NCBI GenBank assembly: GCA_044220545.1
Contig: JBGAQX010000011.1
Span: 51,840-115,839, forward strand
DNA: 64,000 nt
Reading direction: 5' to 3'
Origin: Fen-999 sp044220545
GTDB taxonomy: Bacteria > Pseudomonadota > Gammaproteobacteria > Burkholderiales > Rhodocyclaceae
The translations under genes and the position numbers were made by a program. A model generated the notes under the pieces. The model did no database searches, was not told the origin of the DNA, and was given only the letters and a program-made list of their open reading frames with translations. This document shows, piece by piece, positions 10,406 to 19,561 of the stretch (position 1 is the stretch's first letter; each line of letters begins with the position of its first letter).

Positions 10406-13400
10406 CGCAGGACTTCCTGACGCGCGGCATATGCGAGACGCCTCCCTATGAGGCACTGACCGACGATGCGCTGATAGCGTTCCGGGACCGGCTCGCCATG
10501 ATCTTCTCGGAGTTGCGGGCCGACTCCGTGATCAACGAGGCGCAGACGGAACAGCTCGTCATCGAACGAGTGCTGCGGGAACTCGGCTGGGACGACGACT
10601 ACCTGCCGCAGGTCAATCTTTCCGGCAAGCGACGCGAAGACGTTCCCGACGTCCTGCTGTTTCCCGATGCCGCCAGCCGCGCCGCGGCGCTGGCCGAGAC
10701 TCGCGACGACCGGCGCTATCGTCATGGCCTGGCGATCCTCGAAGCCAAGCGATGGTTGCGGCCCCTGGATCGCGGCGACGCGGCCGAGGCGCACGACCCG
10801 GGCGCGCCGTCGTCGCAGATGTTGCGTTACCTCTCGCGCGTCGATGTGGTGGCCGATCGCGCGGTGAAGTGGGGTGTGCTGACCAACGGCGCGGTATGGC
10901 GGCTTTACTGGCAGGATGCCCGTTCGCGTGCTGAGGAATTCTTCGAGATCGACGTCGCCGCCGCGCTGGGGGTGCCTGGCGTACAGATGGAATTCGACGC
11001 GCCGCAACCCGACCACGCCCTGCGCCTGTTCTTCTTGATCTTTCATCGCGCGGCCTTCCTTTCGCAATCGTGGGACAACGCGGGGCGCAGCTTCCACGCC
11101 TATGCCCGCAATGAGGCGCGCGTGTATGAGGAAAGGGTGGCGCAAGACCTCGGTGCGCGGGTGTTTTCGGACATTTTCCCGGCGCTGGCGCAAGCGCTGG
11201 CCAAGAGCGACCTGCAGGCGCGAATGCAGCCCTTGGGCGTCGGCAAGGCGATGCGGCCGCAGTACACGCGAGACTATCTCGATGAAGTGCGCGAGGCCGC
11301 GCTGATCCTGCTCTATCGGCTGCTGTTCCTGTTCTATGCCGAGGATCGCGGCCTGCTGCCGGTACGCGACCCGCGTTACCGTCCCTACAGTGTGCGGCGT
11401 CTGCGCGAGTTGGTGCGCGACGAGCTGGATGCCGGTTTGCCGCAGGCCAACCGGCAGGCCAGGCTTTGGCGCGAGCTGCAAGGGGTGTTTTCCATCATCG
11501 ACGAGGGCGAGGATTCGGTAGGCATTCCGCCCTATAACGGCGGCTTGTTCGACCGTGCCCGTTCACTATTGCTGGAACGAACCAAGGTGCCTGACGTTGT
11601 TCTGGCGCCGATCATCGACGCCCTCTCGCGGCGGACCGAGGATTTGCTCAAGGGCTGGATAAACTACCGCGACTTGTCGGTGGCGCATCTGGGTGGCATC
11701 TACGAGCGGCTGCTCGAATACACGCTGGTGCACGAAGTCGCGCCCAAGGATACTTTCGAGAACACGCCCGAGATCGATCGCATCGTCGCCCGCCCGGCCA
11801 GCTTCGCGCGCAAGGTGTCCGGCAGCTACTACACCCACGACGACCTGGTACGGCTGATCCTGCGCGAGTCGGTGGGCCTGCTGGCGAAGGAGCGCATCGA
11901 GGCGTTCGCCGCTCGTGTGGAAAAGTGGAAGAAGAAGACCGCGCTCAATCCCGGTGAGTGGGAGGCGCTGGACAAGCTCGACCCCGCCAGCGCAATTCTT
12001 GAGCTGAAGATTTGCGACCCGGCCATGGGCAGCGGCCACTTCCTGGTGGCGCTGGTGGATGATCTGGCCGACCGTGTGCTGGAAGCGATCAACACCGCCG
12101 AGCACCTGGTCAGCGAGCAGCCCTGGGCCGCCCATCTTGTCGAACAGGGGCGTCCCTGGCAAAGCCCGCTGGTGGCGCGCATCGCCCACATACGCCGCAC
12201 CATCAAGGGCGCGGCACACGAGCATGGCTGGGCCGTGACCGATGCCCAACTCGACGACCGCCATGTCGTGCGTCGGATGATCCTCAAGAAAAGTGTTTTC
12301 GGTGTCGACAAGAACCCGATGGCCGTCGAACTGGCGAAAACGGCGCTCTGGCTGCACACCTTCACCGTCGGCGCGCCGCTGTCCTTTCTCGATCATCACC
12401 TCAAGTGCGGCGACTCGCTGCATGGCGAGCGCCTGCCCGAGGTAACGCGCGGTATCGAAGCCCTGGGCATGCTGTTCCAGCGCGGCGAACTGGCCCGGCT
12501 GGAAATCGCGGCCAAGAGTCTGGCGCGGGTGGCTGACCTGACCGACGTCGACATCGCCGAGGCGCGGCTGTCGAAGCAGTTGGCCGACGAAGCGGCGCTA
12601 CAGGTTGCGCCCATTCATGCGCTGCTCGATTTCTGGCGCGCGCTGCGCTGGAAGCTGCCCGGCTGGCCCGTGAATACGGCAAAGAAGCTGGAAAGGCTGG
12701 GCGACGAAAAGACGGCCATCGCGCTGGGTGAAATCTTCTCGCCCGACACCAACCTCGTGGCACTGCTCAGCCCCGCGGAAGCACCGATGGAGGAAGAGTA
12801 CAGGGTCAAGCCGCCGGTGGACCTGACGCCGGGCGAAAAGCTCGTGGCGGAGTTGCGCGGGATCGCCGCGCGTGAAGCCTTCCTGCATTGGTGGACCGCT
12901 TTCCCCACGGTGTTTGACGCGGCGGGCAAGGGCGGCTTCGACGTGGTGTTGGGCAACCCGCCCTGGGACCGCATCAAGCTACAGGAAGTCGAATGGTTCG
13001 CCGAGCGCGACCGCGCCATCGCCGCGCAGCCGCGCGCGGCCGATCGCAAGCAAATGATCGAGGCGCTCGAAAAGAGGAAGTACGGCCCGGCGCCACTGTG
13101 GCGCGAATATGCCGAAGCGCGCGAGCGCGCTGAGGCCAATGCCCGGGTGCTCGGCAAGAGCGGCGACTACCCCTTGCTCGGCGGCGGCGATGTCAATCTT
13201 TACAGCCTGTTCGTCGAGCGGGCGCAGGCGCTGACGAAGCTGGATGGCTTGGTCGCCCTGCTGACGCCCTCCGGCATCGCCGCCGACAAGGGCGCGGCGG
13301 AGTTCTTTCGCGGCATTTCCAGTACCGGGCGGTTGGGCGCGTTGTTCGACTTCGAGAACAAAAAGGTGTTCTTTCCCGACGTTCATGCCAGCTTCAAGTT

Positions 13401-14595
13401 CTGTACCTTGGTCTTCGGCGGCGAGCAACGCCGCTTCGCCGCGACGCGTTGCGCCTTTTATCTGCACGGAATCGTCGATGTCGACGATTCATCGCGTGTG
13501 CTGGAACTCTCGGCTACGGATTTCCGGCGAGTGAATCCCAACACCGGCGCGGCGCCGATTTTCCGTAGTCGCCATGATGCCGACATTACCATGGGTATCT
13601 ATCGCGAACATCCGGTGTTGGTGGATCACGGCGACGGCGATGAGCGGCGGGTGTGGCCGGTCAAGTACCTGCGCATGTTCGATATGACCAACGACTCGCA
13701 TCTCTTTCTCACTCGCGCCGAGGCCGACAAGCTAGGCGTCGCCGTCGTGCCGCTCTACGAGGGCAAGATGGTGCAAATGTATGACCATCGCGCCGCCGAT
13801 GTGGTGGTCAATACCGACAATCTGCATCGTGCTGCACAGCCTGAGCCGATATCGGCGGAACAGAAATCGAAGCCTGATCGCTTTCCGGCGCCCCAGTTCT
13901 TTGTGGAGGCGTCGTCGCTTGCCGGATACGAACTGCCGACGGCGGTACTGAGTTTCAAGGACGTTACCGCGCCGACCAACGCCAGGACCATGATTGCAGC
14001 CATGATTCCCGCGAGTGGTTTTGGCAATACCTTGCCGCTGCTGATTGGCGATTGCAGGGTGACCGCGCTTCTCTTGGCCAACTTGAATAGTTTCGCTTTC
14101 GATTTCATAGCGCGCCAGAAAGTCCAAGGGCAGCACCTCAACTGGTACATCCTCGAACAGCTTCCTGTCATCGCCCCGGAGCGTTTCGAGGAAACCATCG
14201 GCAAGACCCGGATCGCCGACTTCATCCGCGAACAGGTGCTGCGTCTTTCCTACACGGCGCACGATCTGGCGCCCTTTGCCCGCGACCTGGGCTACGAGGG
14301 CGCGCCGTTCGTTTGGGACGAGGAAGACCGCCGCCGCCGCATGGCTGCGCTGGATGCCTTGTTCATGCATCTCTACGGACTTTCGCCGGACGACGCGGCC
14401 TACATCCTCGACACCTTTCCCATCGTGCGCGAGCAGGACGAGGCGGCGTTTGGCGAATACAGAACCAAGGAGCAAATATTGGCTGGAATGAAACGTATGG
14501 CCGATGGACAACTGGTATTGGGTGGACGATACGAGGCCGCCGACGACGTGGCCGCCAACAGCAGACGACTCTTGCGCGAACGGTTTCGTCCATGA
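10387..14595 (+). CDS. Restriction endonuclease-methyltransferase fusion (type IIG/Eco57I-like)
   Basis: A 1402-residue single-chain restriction-modification protein. Near the N terminus a PD-(D/E)xK-like nuclease site is visible (D88 in DVPDVLLFPD, E119-x-K121 in AILEAKRW). The N6-adenine methyltransferase core has motif I DPAMGSGHF at about residue 544 and motif IV NPPW at about residue 857. The C-terminal 350-400 residues probably hold target recognition. The size and order match Eco57I/BREX PglX-like methylases. No separate specificity subunit, BREX or DISARM genes flank it, so a stand-alone type IIG or IIL enzyme is most likely. It lies between hemJ and an rlmL-like gene and overlaps the latter by ATGA, so it is translated within a housekeeping operon. 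The recognition sequence cannot be read from sequence. Confidence 0.85.
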   Translation: MQGQLFSQDFLTRGICETPPYEALTDDALIAFRDRLAMIFSELRADSVINEAQTEQLVIERVLRELGWDDDYLPQVNLSGKRREDVPDVLLFPDAASRAAALAETRDDRRYRHGLAILEAKRWLRPLDRGDAAEAHDPGAPSSQMLRYLSRVDVVADRAVKWGVLTNGAVWRLYWQDARSRAEEFFEIDVAAALGVPGVQMEFDAPQPDHALRLFFLIFHRAAFLSQSWDNAGRSFHAYARNEARVYEERVAQDLGARVFSDIFPALAQALAKSDLQARMQPLGVGKAMRPQYTRDYLDEVREAALILLYRLLFLFYAEDRGLLPVRDPRYRPYSVRRLRELVRDELDAGLPQANRQARLWRELQGVFSIIDEGEDSVGIPPYNGGLFDRARSLLLERTKVPDVVLAPIIDALSRRTEDLLKGWINYRDLSVAHLGGIYERLLEYTLVHEVAPKDTFENTPEIDRIVARPASFARKVSGSYYTHDDLVRLILRESVGLLAKERIEAFAARVEKWKKKTALNPGEWEALDKLDPASAILELKICDPAMGSGHFLVALVDDLADRVLEAINTAEHLVSEQPWAAHLVEQGRPWQSPLVARIAHIRRTIKGAAHEHGWAVTDAQLDDRHVVRRMILKKSVFGVDKNPMAVELAKTALWLHTFTVGAPLSFLDHHLKCGDSLHGERLPEVTRGIEALGMLFQRGELARLEIAAKSLARVADLTDVDIAEARLSKQLADEAALQVAPIHALLDFWRALRWKLPGWPVNTAKKLERLGDEKTAIALGEIFSPDTNLVALLSPAEAPMEEEYRVKPPVDLTPGEKLVAELRGIAAREAFLHWWTAFPTVFDAAGKGGFDVVLGNPPWDRIKLQEVEWFAERDRAIAAQPRAADRKQMIEALEKRKYGPAPLWREYAEARERAEANARVLGKSGDYPLLGGGDVNLYSLFVERAQALTKLDGLVALLTPSGIAADKGAAEFFRGISSTGRLGALFDFENKKVFFPDVHASFKFCTLVFGGEQRRFAATRCAFYLHGIVDVDDSSRVLELSATDFRRVNPNTGAAPIFRSRHDADITMGIYREHPVLVDHGDGDERRVWPVKYLRMFDMTNDSHLFLTRAEADKLGVAVVPLYEGKMVQMYDHRAADVVVNTDNLHRAAQPEPISAEQKSKPDRFPAPQFFVEASSLAGYELPTAVLSFKDVTAPTNARTMIAAMIPASGFGNTLPLLIGDCRVTALLLANLNSFAFDFIARQKVQGQHLNWYILEQLPVIAPERFEETIGKTRIADFIREQVLRLSYTAHDLAPFARDLGYEGAPFVWDEEDRRRRMAALDALFMHLYGLSPDDAAYILDTFPIVREQDEAAFGEYRTKEQILAGMKRMADGQLVLGGRYEAADDVAANSRRLLRERFRP

Positions 14596-15743
14596 GCGCT
14601 CTTGCCTATTTCTCGCCCTGCCCGCGCGGCCTGGAAGATCTGTTGGCGGAGGATGTGGCCGCCACCGGCGGCAGCGCGATCAAGTCTGTCCCGGGTGGCG
14701 TCGAGTTCGCCGGCGACTGGCAAGTCTGCTACCGGCTGAATCTGGAATCGCGCATTGCCACGCGGGTGCTGTGGCGTCTTGGCGAGGGCGCCTACGCCAA
14801 GGAAGACGACATCTATCGACTGGCGCTGGCACAGGACTGGGCGGGCCTTTTCGACGTCGACCAGACGATCCGCATCTACGTCACCGCGCAGCGCTCGCCG
14901 CTGAAGAGCCTGGAGTTCATCACCCTGCGGGTCAAGGATGCCGTCTGCGACCGCTTTCGCGACGCAACCGGTCGCCGGCCGAGCGTGAATACCAAGTCCC
15001 CCGATGTCCGCATCCATCTCTTTCTCACCGAACAGCGGGCGACGCTTTACCTCGATACGTCGGGCGAACCGCTCTGGCAGCGCGGCCACAAGATCGCCAA
15101 GGTCGGCGCGCCGCTCAAGGAAAACCTGGCCGCCGGCATCCTGCGCCTGGCGGGTTGGCAGCCGGGCGTGCCCTTGCTCGATCCGATGTGCGGCAGCGGC
15201 ACCTTTCTGCTCGAGGCGGCGCAGATCGCGCTGGACGACGCGCCCGGTCTCGGCCGTGAGCCCGGCGAGTTCGGTTTCGAACGACTGGGCGGCTTCGATG
15301 CGCCGCTCTGGCACCGCCTCCAGACCGAGGCGGCGGACCGGCGGCGGCCGGCGGAGACGCTGCCCATCTGGGGCTCCGACTCATCCGCCGATGCCGTCGC
15401 CCGCGCCGCCCAGAACCTGGCCCATGCCGGTCTCGACGATCTGGTGGCCGTCGAGCGCGCCGATCTTCTCGACCGGGCGGCGCCGGCACCGAGCGGCATT
15501 CTGGTCGCCAACCCACCGTACGGCGAGCGCCTGGGCGACGCGGACGAGCTGGCCGACTTGTATCCGACTCTGGGCCATGCCCTGAAAAGAAATTTTGCCG
15601 GCTGGGACTGCTGGTTGCTGTCGGCCGACACGCGCCTGCCCAAGCTGATCGGCCTCAAGCCGATGCGCAAGATTCCGCTCTTCAACGGCCCGCTGGAATG
15701 CCGCCTCTACGGCTTCCGCATGGTGGCCGGGAGCAACCGCTGA
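14592..15743 (+). CDS. THUMP-domain 23S rRNA methyltransferase (RlmL/YcbY N-terminal type)
   Basis: A 383-residue SAM-dependent RNA methyltransferase. The N terminus LAYFSPCPRGLEDLLAEDV and a THUMP domain (about residues 45-155) bind RNA. The Rossmann-type methyltransferase has motif I DPMCGSGTFLLEA near residue 200 and catalytic motif NPPYGERLG near residue 305. It matches the N-terminal half of E. coli RlmL, which makes m2G2445 in 23S rRNA; the RlmK half is absent, as is common in this class. The ATG at 14592 overlaps the restriction gene stop by four bases. An in-frame extension further upstream only runs over the preceding gene. Confidence 0.87.
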   Translation: MSALAYFSPCPRGLEDLLAEDVAATGGSAIKSVPGGVEFAGDWQVCYRLNLESRIATRVLWRLGEGAYAKEDDIYRLALAQDWAGLFDVDQTIRIYVTAQRSPLKSLEFITLRVKDAVCDRFRDATGRRPSVNTKSPDVRIHLFLTEQRATLYLDTSGEPLWQRGHKIAKVGAPLKENLAAGILRLAGWQPGVPLLDPMCGSGTFLLEAAQIALDDAPGLGREPGEFGFERLGGFDAPLWHRLQTEAADRRRPAETLPIWGSDSSADAVARAAQNLAHAGLDDLVAVERADLLDRAAPAPSGILVANPPYGERLGDADELADLYPTLGHALKRNFAGWDCWLLSADTRLPKLIGLKPMRKIPLFNGPLECRLYGFRMVAGSNR

Positions 15744-15747
15744 GCAG

Positions 15748-15876
15748 CTTCGCCGCCGGGCCGCCCCAAGGCGAAGCGGTGCGCGCCGGAGGCGCAAACG
15801 CGACGGCAATCGATCGAAGCACCCCGTAATACGCCGAGCACAGCGAGGGAAGCGGGCTCCTCCCCGCGAGGGGAGG
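15748..15876. repeat. Intergenic hairpin element between convergent genes
   Basis: The 147-bp gap between the rlmL-like gene and pilU holds two perfect stems. CTTCGCC/GGCGAAG pairs 15748-15754 with 15770-15776. CCTCCCC/GGGGAGG pairs 15859-15865 with 15870-15876 around a GCGA tetraloop. The sequence looks like an intergenic repeat of the REP kind and may act as a two-way transcription stop, but neither hairpin has a T run. Confidence 0.5.
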
Positions 15877-15890
15877 CCGGGAGGGGTGGG

Positions 15891-17027
15891 TCAAACAATA
15901 TCCAGGTGCTTGATGCCGGCGGTGAGGTCGCGGTCCTTCGACTCCTTGCCGTGCAGCTTGATCTGCAAGCGCAAGTCGTTGACCGAATCGGCGTTGCGCA
16001 GCGCGTCCTCGTAGGTGATCTCGCCGCCCTCGTAGAGGTCGAACAGCGACTGGTCGAAGGTTTGCATGCCCAGTTCGCGCGACTTCTTCATGATCTCCTT
16101 GATCTCGCCGACCTCGCCCTTGAAGATCAGGTCGGAGATCAGCGGCGAATTGAGCATGATTTCCATGGCGGCGATCCGTCCCTTGCCGTCGCGCTTGGGG
16201 ATCAGGCGTTGCGAGACCAGGCCGCGAACGTTGAGCGACAGGTCCATCAGCAATTGGTCGCGCTTCTCCTCGGGGAAGAAGTTGATGATGCGGTCCATGG
16301 CCTGGTTGGTCGAGTTGGCGTGCAGCGTCCCCATGCAGAGGTGGCCGGTTTCGGCGAAGGCGATGGCGTGCTCCATGGTTTCGCGCTCGCGGATTTCGCC
16401 GATCAGGATGACATCCGGCGCTTGGCGCAGCGTGTTCTTCAGCGCCGTTTCCCAATCGTCGGTATCGACGCCGACTTCGCGCTGGGTGATGATGCAGTTC
16501 CGGTGCTCATGGACGAATTCCACCGGGTCTTCGATGGTGATGATGTGGCCGTAGCTGTTCTCGTTGCGATAGCCGATCATCGCCGCCAGCGAAGTCGACT
16601 TGCCCGAGCCGGTACCGCCGACGAACAACACCAGGCCGCGCTTGGTCATGGCGATGTCCTTGAGGACCGGCGACAGCTTCAGTTCCTCGAAGGTCGGAAT
16701 CTTGACGTTGATGGTGCGCAACACCAGGCCGGCGCGGCCTTGCTGGACGAAGGCGTTGGCGCGGAAGCGGCCGATGCCCGACGGGTTGATGGCGAAGTTG
16801 CATTCCTTCTTCGCCTCGAACTCCGCCGCCTGCTTGTCGTTCATGATGGCGCGCACCAACTCCAGGGTGTGCTGCGGCGTCAGGGTTTGCGTGGTGGCGG
16901 GCGTCACCCGCCCGTCGACCTTGATGGCCGGCGGGAAGCCGGCGGTAATGAACAGGTCGGAACCCTTCTTCTGCACCATCATGGTGAGAAGCTGGTACAT
17001 GAATTTCAAACCTTCATCGCGTTCCAT
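15891..17027 (-). CDS. pilU: Type IV pilus twitching ATPase PilU
   Basis: A 378-residue secretion-type ATPase of the PilT/PilU group. It begins with YQLLTMMVQKKGSDLFITAG, has Walker A GGTGSGKST, Asp box TIEDPVEFVH, Walker B DVILIGEIRERETMEHAIAFAETGHLCMGTLHAN and a PilU-style C-terminal tail longer than PilT. It powers pilus retraction together with PilT at the inner-membrane base of type IV pili. Position eight bases downstream of pilT on the same strand supports a pilT-pilU operon. The ATG at 17027 gives a standard N terminus. Confidence 0.93.
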   Translation of the reverse strand: MERDEGLKFMYQLLTMMVQKKGSDLFITAGFPPAIKVDGRVTPATTQTLTPQHTLELVRAIMNDKQAAEFEAKKECNFAINPSGIGRFRANAFVQQGRAGLVLRTINVKIPTFEELKLSPVLKDIAMTKRGLVLFVGGTGSGKSTSLAAMIGYRNENSYGHIITIEDPVEFVHEHRNCIITQREVGVDTDDWETALKNTLRQAPDVILIGEIRERETMEHAIAFAETGHLCMGTLHANSTNQAMDRIINFFPEEKRDQLLMDLSLNVRGLVSQRLIPKRDGKGRIAAMEIMLNSPLISDLIFKGEVGEIKEIMKKSRELGMQTFDQSLFDLYEGGEITYEDALRNADSVNDLRLQIKLHGKESKDRDLTAGIKHLDIV

Positions 17028-17035
17028 GATCTACC

Positions 17036-18079
17036 TCACCCTGGAAAGATGTCTTTGTTCGCCGCCTTGTTGCGGGCTTCGGCGGATGCCACGACGTTCC
17101 GTCGCACCAGATCCTGCAGGTTCTGATCGAGCGTCTGCATGCCCATGTTCTGGCCGGTCTGGATCGCCGAATACATCTGGGCAACCTTGTTTTCGCGAAT
17201 CAGGTTGCGGATGGCCGGCGTGCCGATCATGATCTCGTGGGCGGCGACGCGGCCCTGGCCGTCCTTGGTCTTCAGCAGCGTTTGCGAGATCACCGCGCGC
17301 AGCGACTCGGAGAGCATCGAGCGCACCATGTCCTTTTCGGCGGCGGGAAAGACGTCCACGATCCGGTCGATGGTCTTCGCCGCCGACGAGGTGTGCAGGG
17401 TGCCGAACACCAAGTGGCCGGTCTCGGCGGCGGTCAGCGCCAGGCGGATGGTTTCCAGGTCGCGCATTTCGCCGACCAGGATCACGTCCGGGTCTTCGCG
17501 CAGGGCCGAGCGCAGGGCGTTGCTGAACGACAGGGTGTGCGGGCCGACCTCGCGCTGGTTGATCAGGCACTTCTTCGACTCATGGACGAATTCGATCGGA
17601 TCCTCGACGGTGAGGATGTGCGCGTACTCGCTCTCGTTGATTTCATCCACCATCGCCGCCAGCGTGGTGGATTTGCCCGAGCCGGTCGGGCCGGTGACCA
17701 GGACGATGCCGCGCGGCTGGTTGGCGATGTCCTTGAAGATCTTCGGCGCACCCAGTTGTTCCAGATTCAGCACCTTGCTCGGAATGGTGCGCAGCACGGC
17801 GCCGGCGCCGCGGTTCTGCACGAAGGCATTGACGCGGAAGCGGGCCAGGTTCGGCACCTCGAAGGAGAAGTCGCATTCCAGGTTCTCCTCGTAGTGCTTG
17901 CGCTGGCTGTCGTTCATGATGTCGTACACCATGGCATGCACGTCCTTGTGTTCCATCGGCGGCAGATTGATGCGGCGCACGTCGCCGTGAACGCGGATCA
18001 TCGGCGGCAGGCCGGAGGACAGGTGCAGGTCGGAGGCCTTGTTCTTGACGCCGAAGGCGAGGAGTTCGGTAATGTCCAT
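17036..18079 (-). CDS. pilT: Type IV pilus retraction ATPase PilT
   Basis: A 347-residue hexameric ATPase of twitching motility. The start MDITELLAFGVKNKASDLHLSSGLPP is the standard PilT N terminus, so the ATG at 18079 is preferred over a longer frame upstream. Motifs seen: Walker A GPTGSGKST, Asp box TVEDPIEFVH, Walker B DVILVGEMRDLETIRLALTAAETGHLVFGTLHT, and the C-terminal AIRNLIRE loop needed for retraction. It is divergent from yggS with a 55-bp shared promoter region. Confidence 0.95.
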   Translation of the reverse strand: MDITELLAFGVKNKASDLHLSSGLPPMIRVHGDVRRINLPPMEHKDVHAMVYDIMNDSQRKHYEENLECDFSFEVPNLARFRVNAFVQNRGAGAVLRTIPSKVLNLEQLGAPKIFKDIANQPRGIVLVTGPTGSGKSTTLAAMVDEINESEYAHILTVEDPIEFVHESKKCLINQREVGPHTLSFSNALRSALREDPDVILVGEMRDLETIRLALTAAETGHLVFGTLHTSSAAKTIDRIVDVFPAAEKDMVRSMLSESLRAVISQTLLKTKDGQGRVAAHEIMIGTPAIRNLIRENKVAQMYSAIQTGQNMGMQTLDQNLQDLVRRNVVASAEARNKAANKDIFPG

Positions 18080-18117
18080 GAGAGTTTTCCGTTGAAGAAC
18101 GGCGGGCGCCGCGGCGG

Positions 18118-18135
18118 TATACTTGCGGCAGTATA
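18118..18135. promoter_or_regulatory. Inverted repeat TATACT-N6-AGTATA in the pilT/yggS divergent region
   Basis: A perfect 6-bp inverted repeat straddles the yggS start. Each arm resembles a sigma-70 -10 box (TATACT) on its strand, so back-to-back promoters or an operator are both possible. The yggS ATG at 18135 begins at the last base of the right arm, which would give yggS a very short leader if the left arm is its -10 box. Confidence 0.4.
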
Positions 18136-18824
18136 TGACATCTATCGCCGCCAACCTGCAAGCAGTCAGGGATCGCATCGCCGCGGCTTGTGCCCAAGCC
18201 GGACGGCGGCCCGACGCGGTCGCGCTCCTGGCGGTGTCCAAGACCTGGCCGGCGGCGGCGGTGCGCGAAGCGGCCGCTCGCGGCCAGCGGGCCTTCGGCG
18301 AGAGCTATGCGCAGGAAGCGGTGGCCAAGGTGGAGGCCCTGGCGGGGCTAGGGCTGGAGTGGCACTTCATCGGCCCCTTGCAAAGCAACAAGACGCGCCT
18401 GGTCGCCGAAGCCTTCTCCTGGGTTCACGGTATCGACCGCCTGAAGCTGGCCGAGCGACTGTCGGCCCAGCGACCGACCGGCCTGCCGCCGCTACAGGTC
18501 TGCGTCCAGGTCAATGTCAGCGGCGAGGCGAGCAAGAGCGGCGTCGCGCCGGCGGATGCGCCGGCGCTCTGCCGCGCCGTGGCATCCCTGCCCAATCTGA
18601 AACTACGTGGCTTGATGGCCATTCCGGAGCCCACCGAAGATATGATGCGGCTGCGCGGCCGGTTTGCCTCGGTGCGCCAGTTGCTCGATGACCTCAATCG
18701 GGAAGGATTGGCGCTCGACACCTTGTCGATGGGCATGTCCCACGACCTGGAAGCGGCGATTCTCGAAGGGGCGACCATCGTGCGGGTCGGCACGGCGATT
18801 TTTGGCCAGCGTCAGGCCGGGTGA
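18135..18824 (+). CDS. yggS: YggS-family PLP-binding protein (PLPBP/COG0325)
   Basis: A 229-residue single-domain PLP protein that helps keep pyridoxal-phosphate balance. The PLP lysine lies in LLAVSKTWPAAAV. Other family marks are FGESYAQEAVAK, WHFIGPLQSNK, INVSGEASKSG-like VQVNVSGEASKSG and LSMGMSHDLEAAI. The ATG at 18135 gives the usual N terminus; a TTG twelve bases upstream is in frame. In most proteobacteria yggS is directly followed by proC; here two toxin-like genes lie between them. Confidence 0.93.
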   Translation: MTSIAANLQAVRDRIAAACAQAGRRPDAVALLAVSKTWPAAAVREAAARGQRAFGESYAQEAVAKVEALAGLGLEWHFIGPLQSNKTRLVAEAFSWVHGIDRLKLAERLSAQRPTGLPPLQVCVQVNVSGEASKSGVAPADAPALCRAVASLPNLKLRGLMAIPEPTEDMMRLRGRFASVRQLLDDLNREGLALDTLSMGMSHDLEAAILEGATIVRVGTAIFGQRQAG

Positions 18825-18851
18825 GCGTCGAGTCCATGGAGGCGTTGTGAG

Positions 18852-19373
18852 ATGACCGCCAAACGCATCGTCATCATCGCTGGCCCCAACGGTGCGGGAA
18901 AGACGACCTTTGCGCGCGAGTTCCTGCCCAACGAGGCTGGCTGCCCCATCTTCATCAACGCCGATCTGATCGCCGCCGGCTTGTCACCCTTCGCCCCGGA
19001 ATCGGTGGCATTCAAGGCGGGACGGTTGATGTTGGAAGCTATCGCCGACCATGTTGCCAAGGGTGAGAGTTTTGCCTTCGAAACCACGCTTTCTGGCCTA
19101 TCCTATGCCCGGATGATTCCTCGCTGGCGGCAGGCGGGCTACACGGTCAAGCTGATCTTCCTGTCGCTACCGGATGCGGAGATCGCTTTGGAGCGCATCG
19201 CCGCGCGTGTGGCGCAGGGCGGTCACAATATCCCGGAGGCCGTGGTTCGGCGACGTTTCACGGCCGGGATCGATCATTTCCACAACCGTTACAAGTCGCT
19301 GGTGGATTTCTGGCAACTCTATGGCAACGCCAGTGCGCTACCGGCACTGATCGAGGAAGGAGGACTGATATGA
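18852..19373 (+). CDS. Zeta-toxin-like P-loop kinase
   Basis: A 173-residue protein with the layout of stand-alone zeta-toxin/AAA_33 kinases. It has Walker A GPNGAGKTTFAREF at residues 10-23, INADLIA, and the conserved FETTLSG segment, followed by a basic lid-like region (ERIAARVAQGGHNIPEAVVRRRF). True zeta toxins phosphorylate UDP-N-acetylglucosamine; whether this short chromosomal type shares that substrate is unknown. The start is preceded by GGAGG. It sits between yggS and proC and overlaps the next small gene by ATGA, forming a translationally coupled pair. Confidence 0.8.
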   Translation: MTAKRIVIIAGPNGAGKTTFAREFLPNEAGCPIFINADLIAAGLSPFAPESVAFKAGRLMLEAIADHVAKGESFAFETTLSGLSYARMIPRWRQAGYTVKLIFLSLPDAEIALERIAARVAQGGHNIPEAVVRRRFTAGIDHFHNRYKSLVDFWQLYGNASALPALIEEGGLI

Positions 19374-19561
19374 ATGCACCCGTTTCGCGCCTAAAGGATC
19401 CCGACATGCAGGCCGCGCCCGTGGCCTTGTTGCGTGCCGCCGACAAGGCCAGACGGCTGGCCGAGCAAACCGGAACACCTTGGGTCGTGCGCCAGGTCGT
19501 CATGCCATCCGATGAGCCGTGCCAGGCGATGGCTAGGCCGGATGAGAGAGCGAGCACATGA
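19370..19561 (+). CDS. Small protein paired with the zeta-like toxin, possible antitoxin
   Basis: A 63-residue soluble, charged protein. The middle part (LLRAADKARRLAEQTGTPWVV) resembles small proteins that I recall next to short zeta-like kinases, where it usually ends in a WRDG-like strand. Here the C terminus instead reads through to PDERAST, so it may be shortened or altered. It overlaps the kinase gene by four bases and proC by four bases, both as ATGA. Toxin-before-partner order and coupling suggest an antitoxin, but that role is inference. Confidence 0.6.
   Translation: MNAPVSRLKDPDMQAAPVALLRAADKARRLAEQTGTPWVVRQVVMPSDEPCQAMARPDERAST

Noticed and set aside
17036..18241. A longer PilT start at 18241
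   Set aside because: It would overlap yggS; the standard PilT N terminus begins at 18079.
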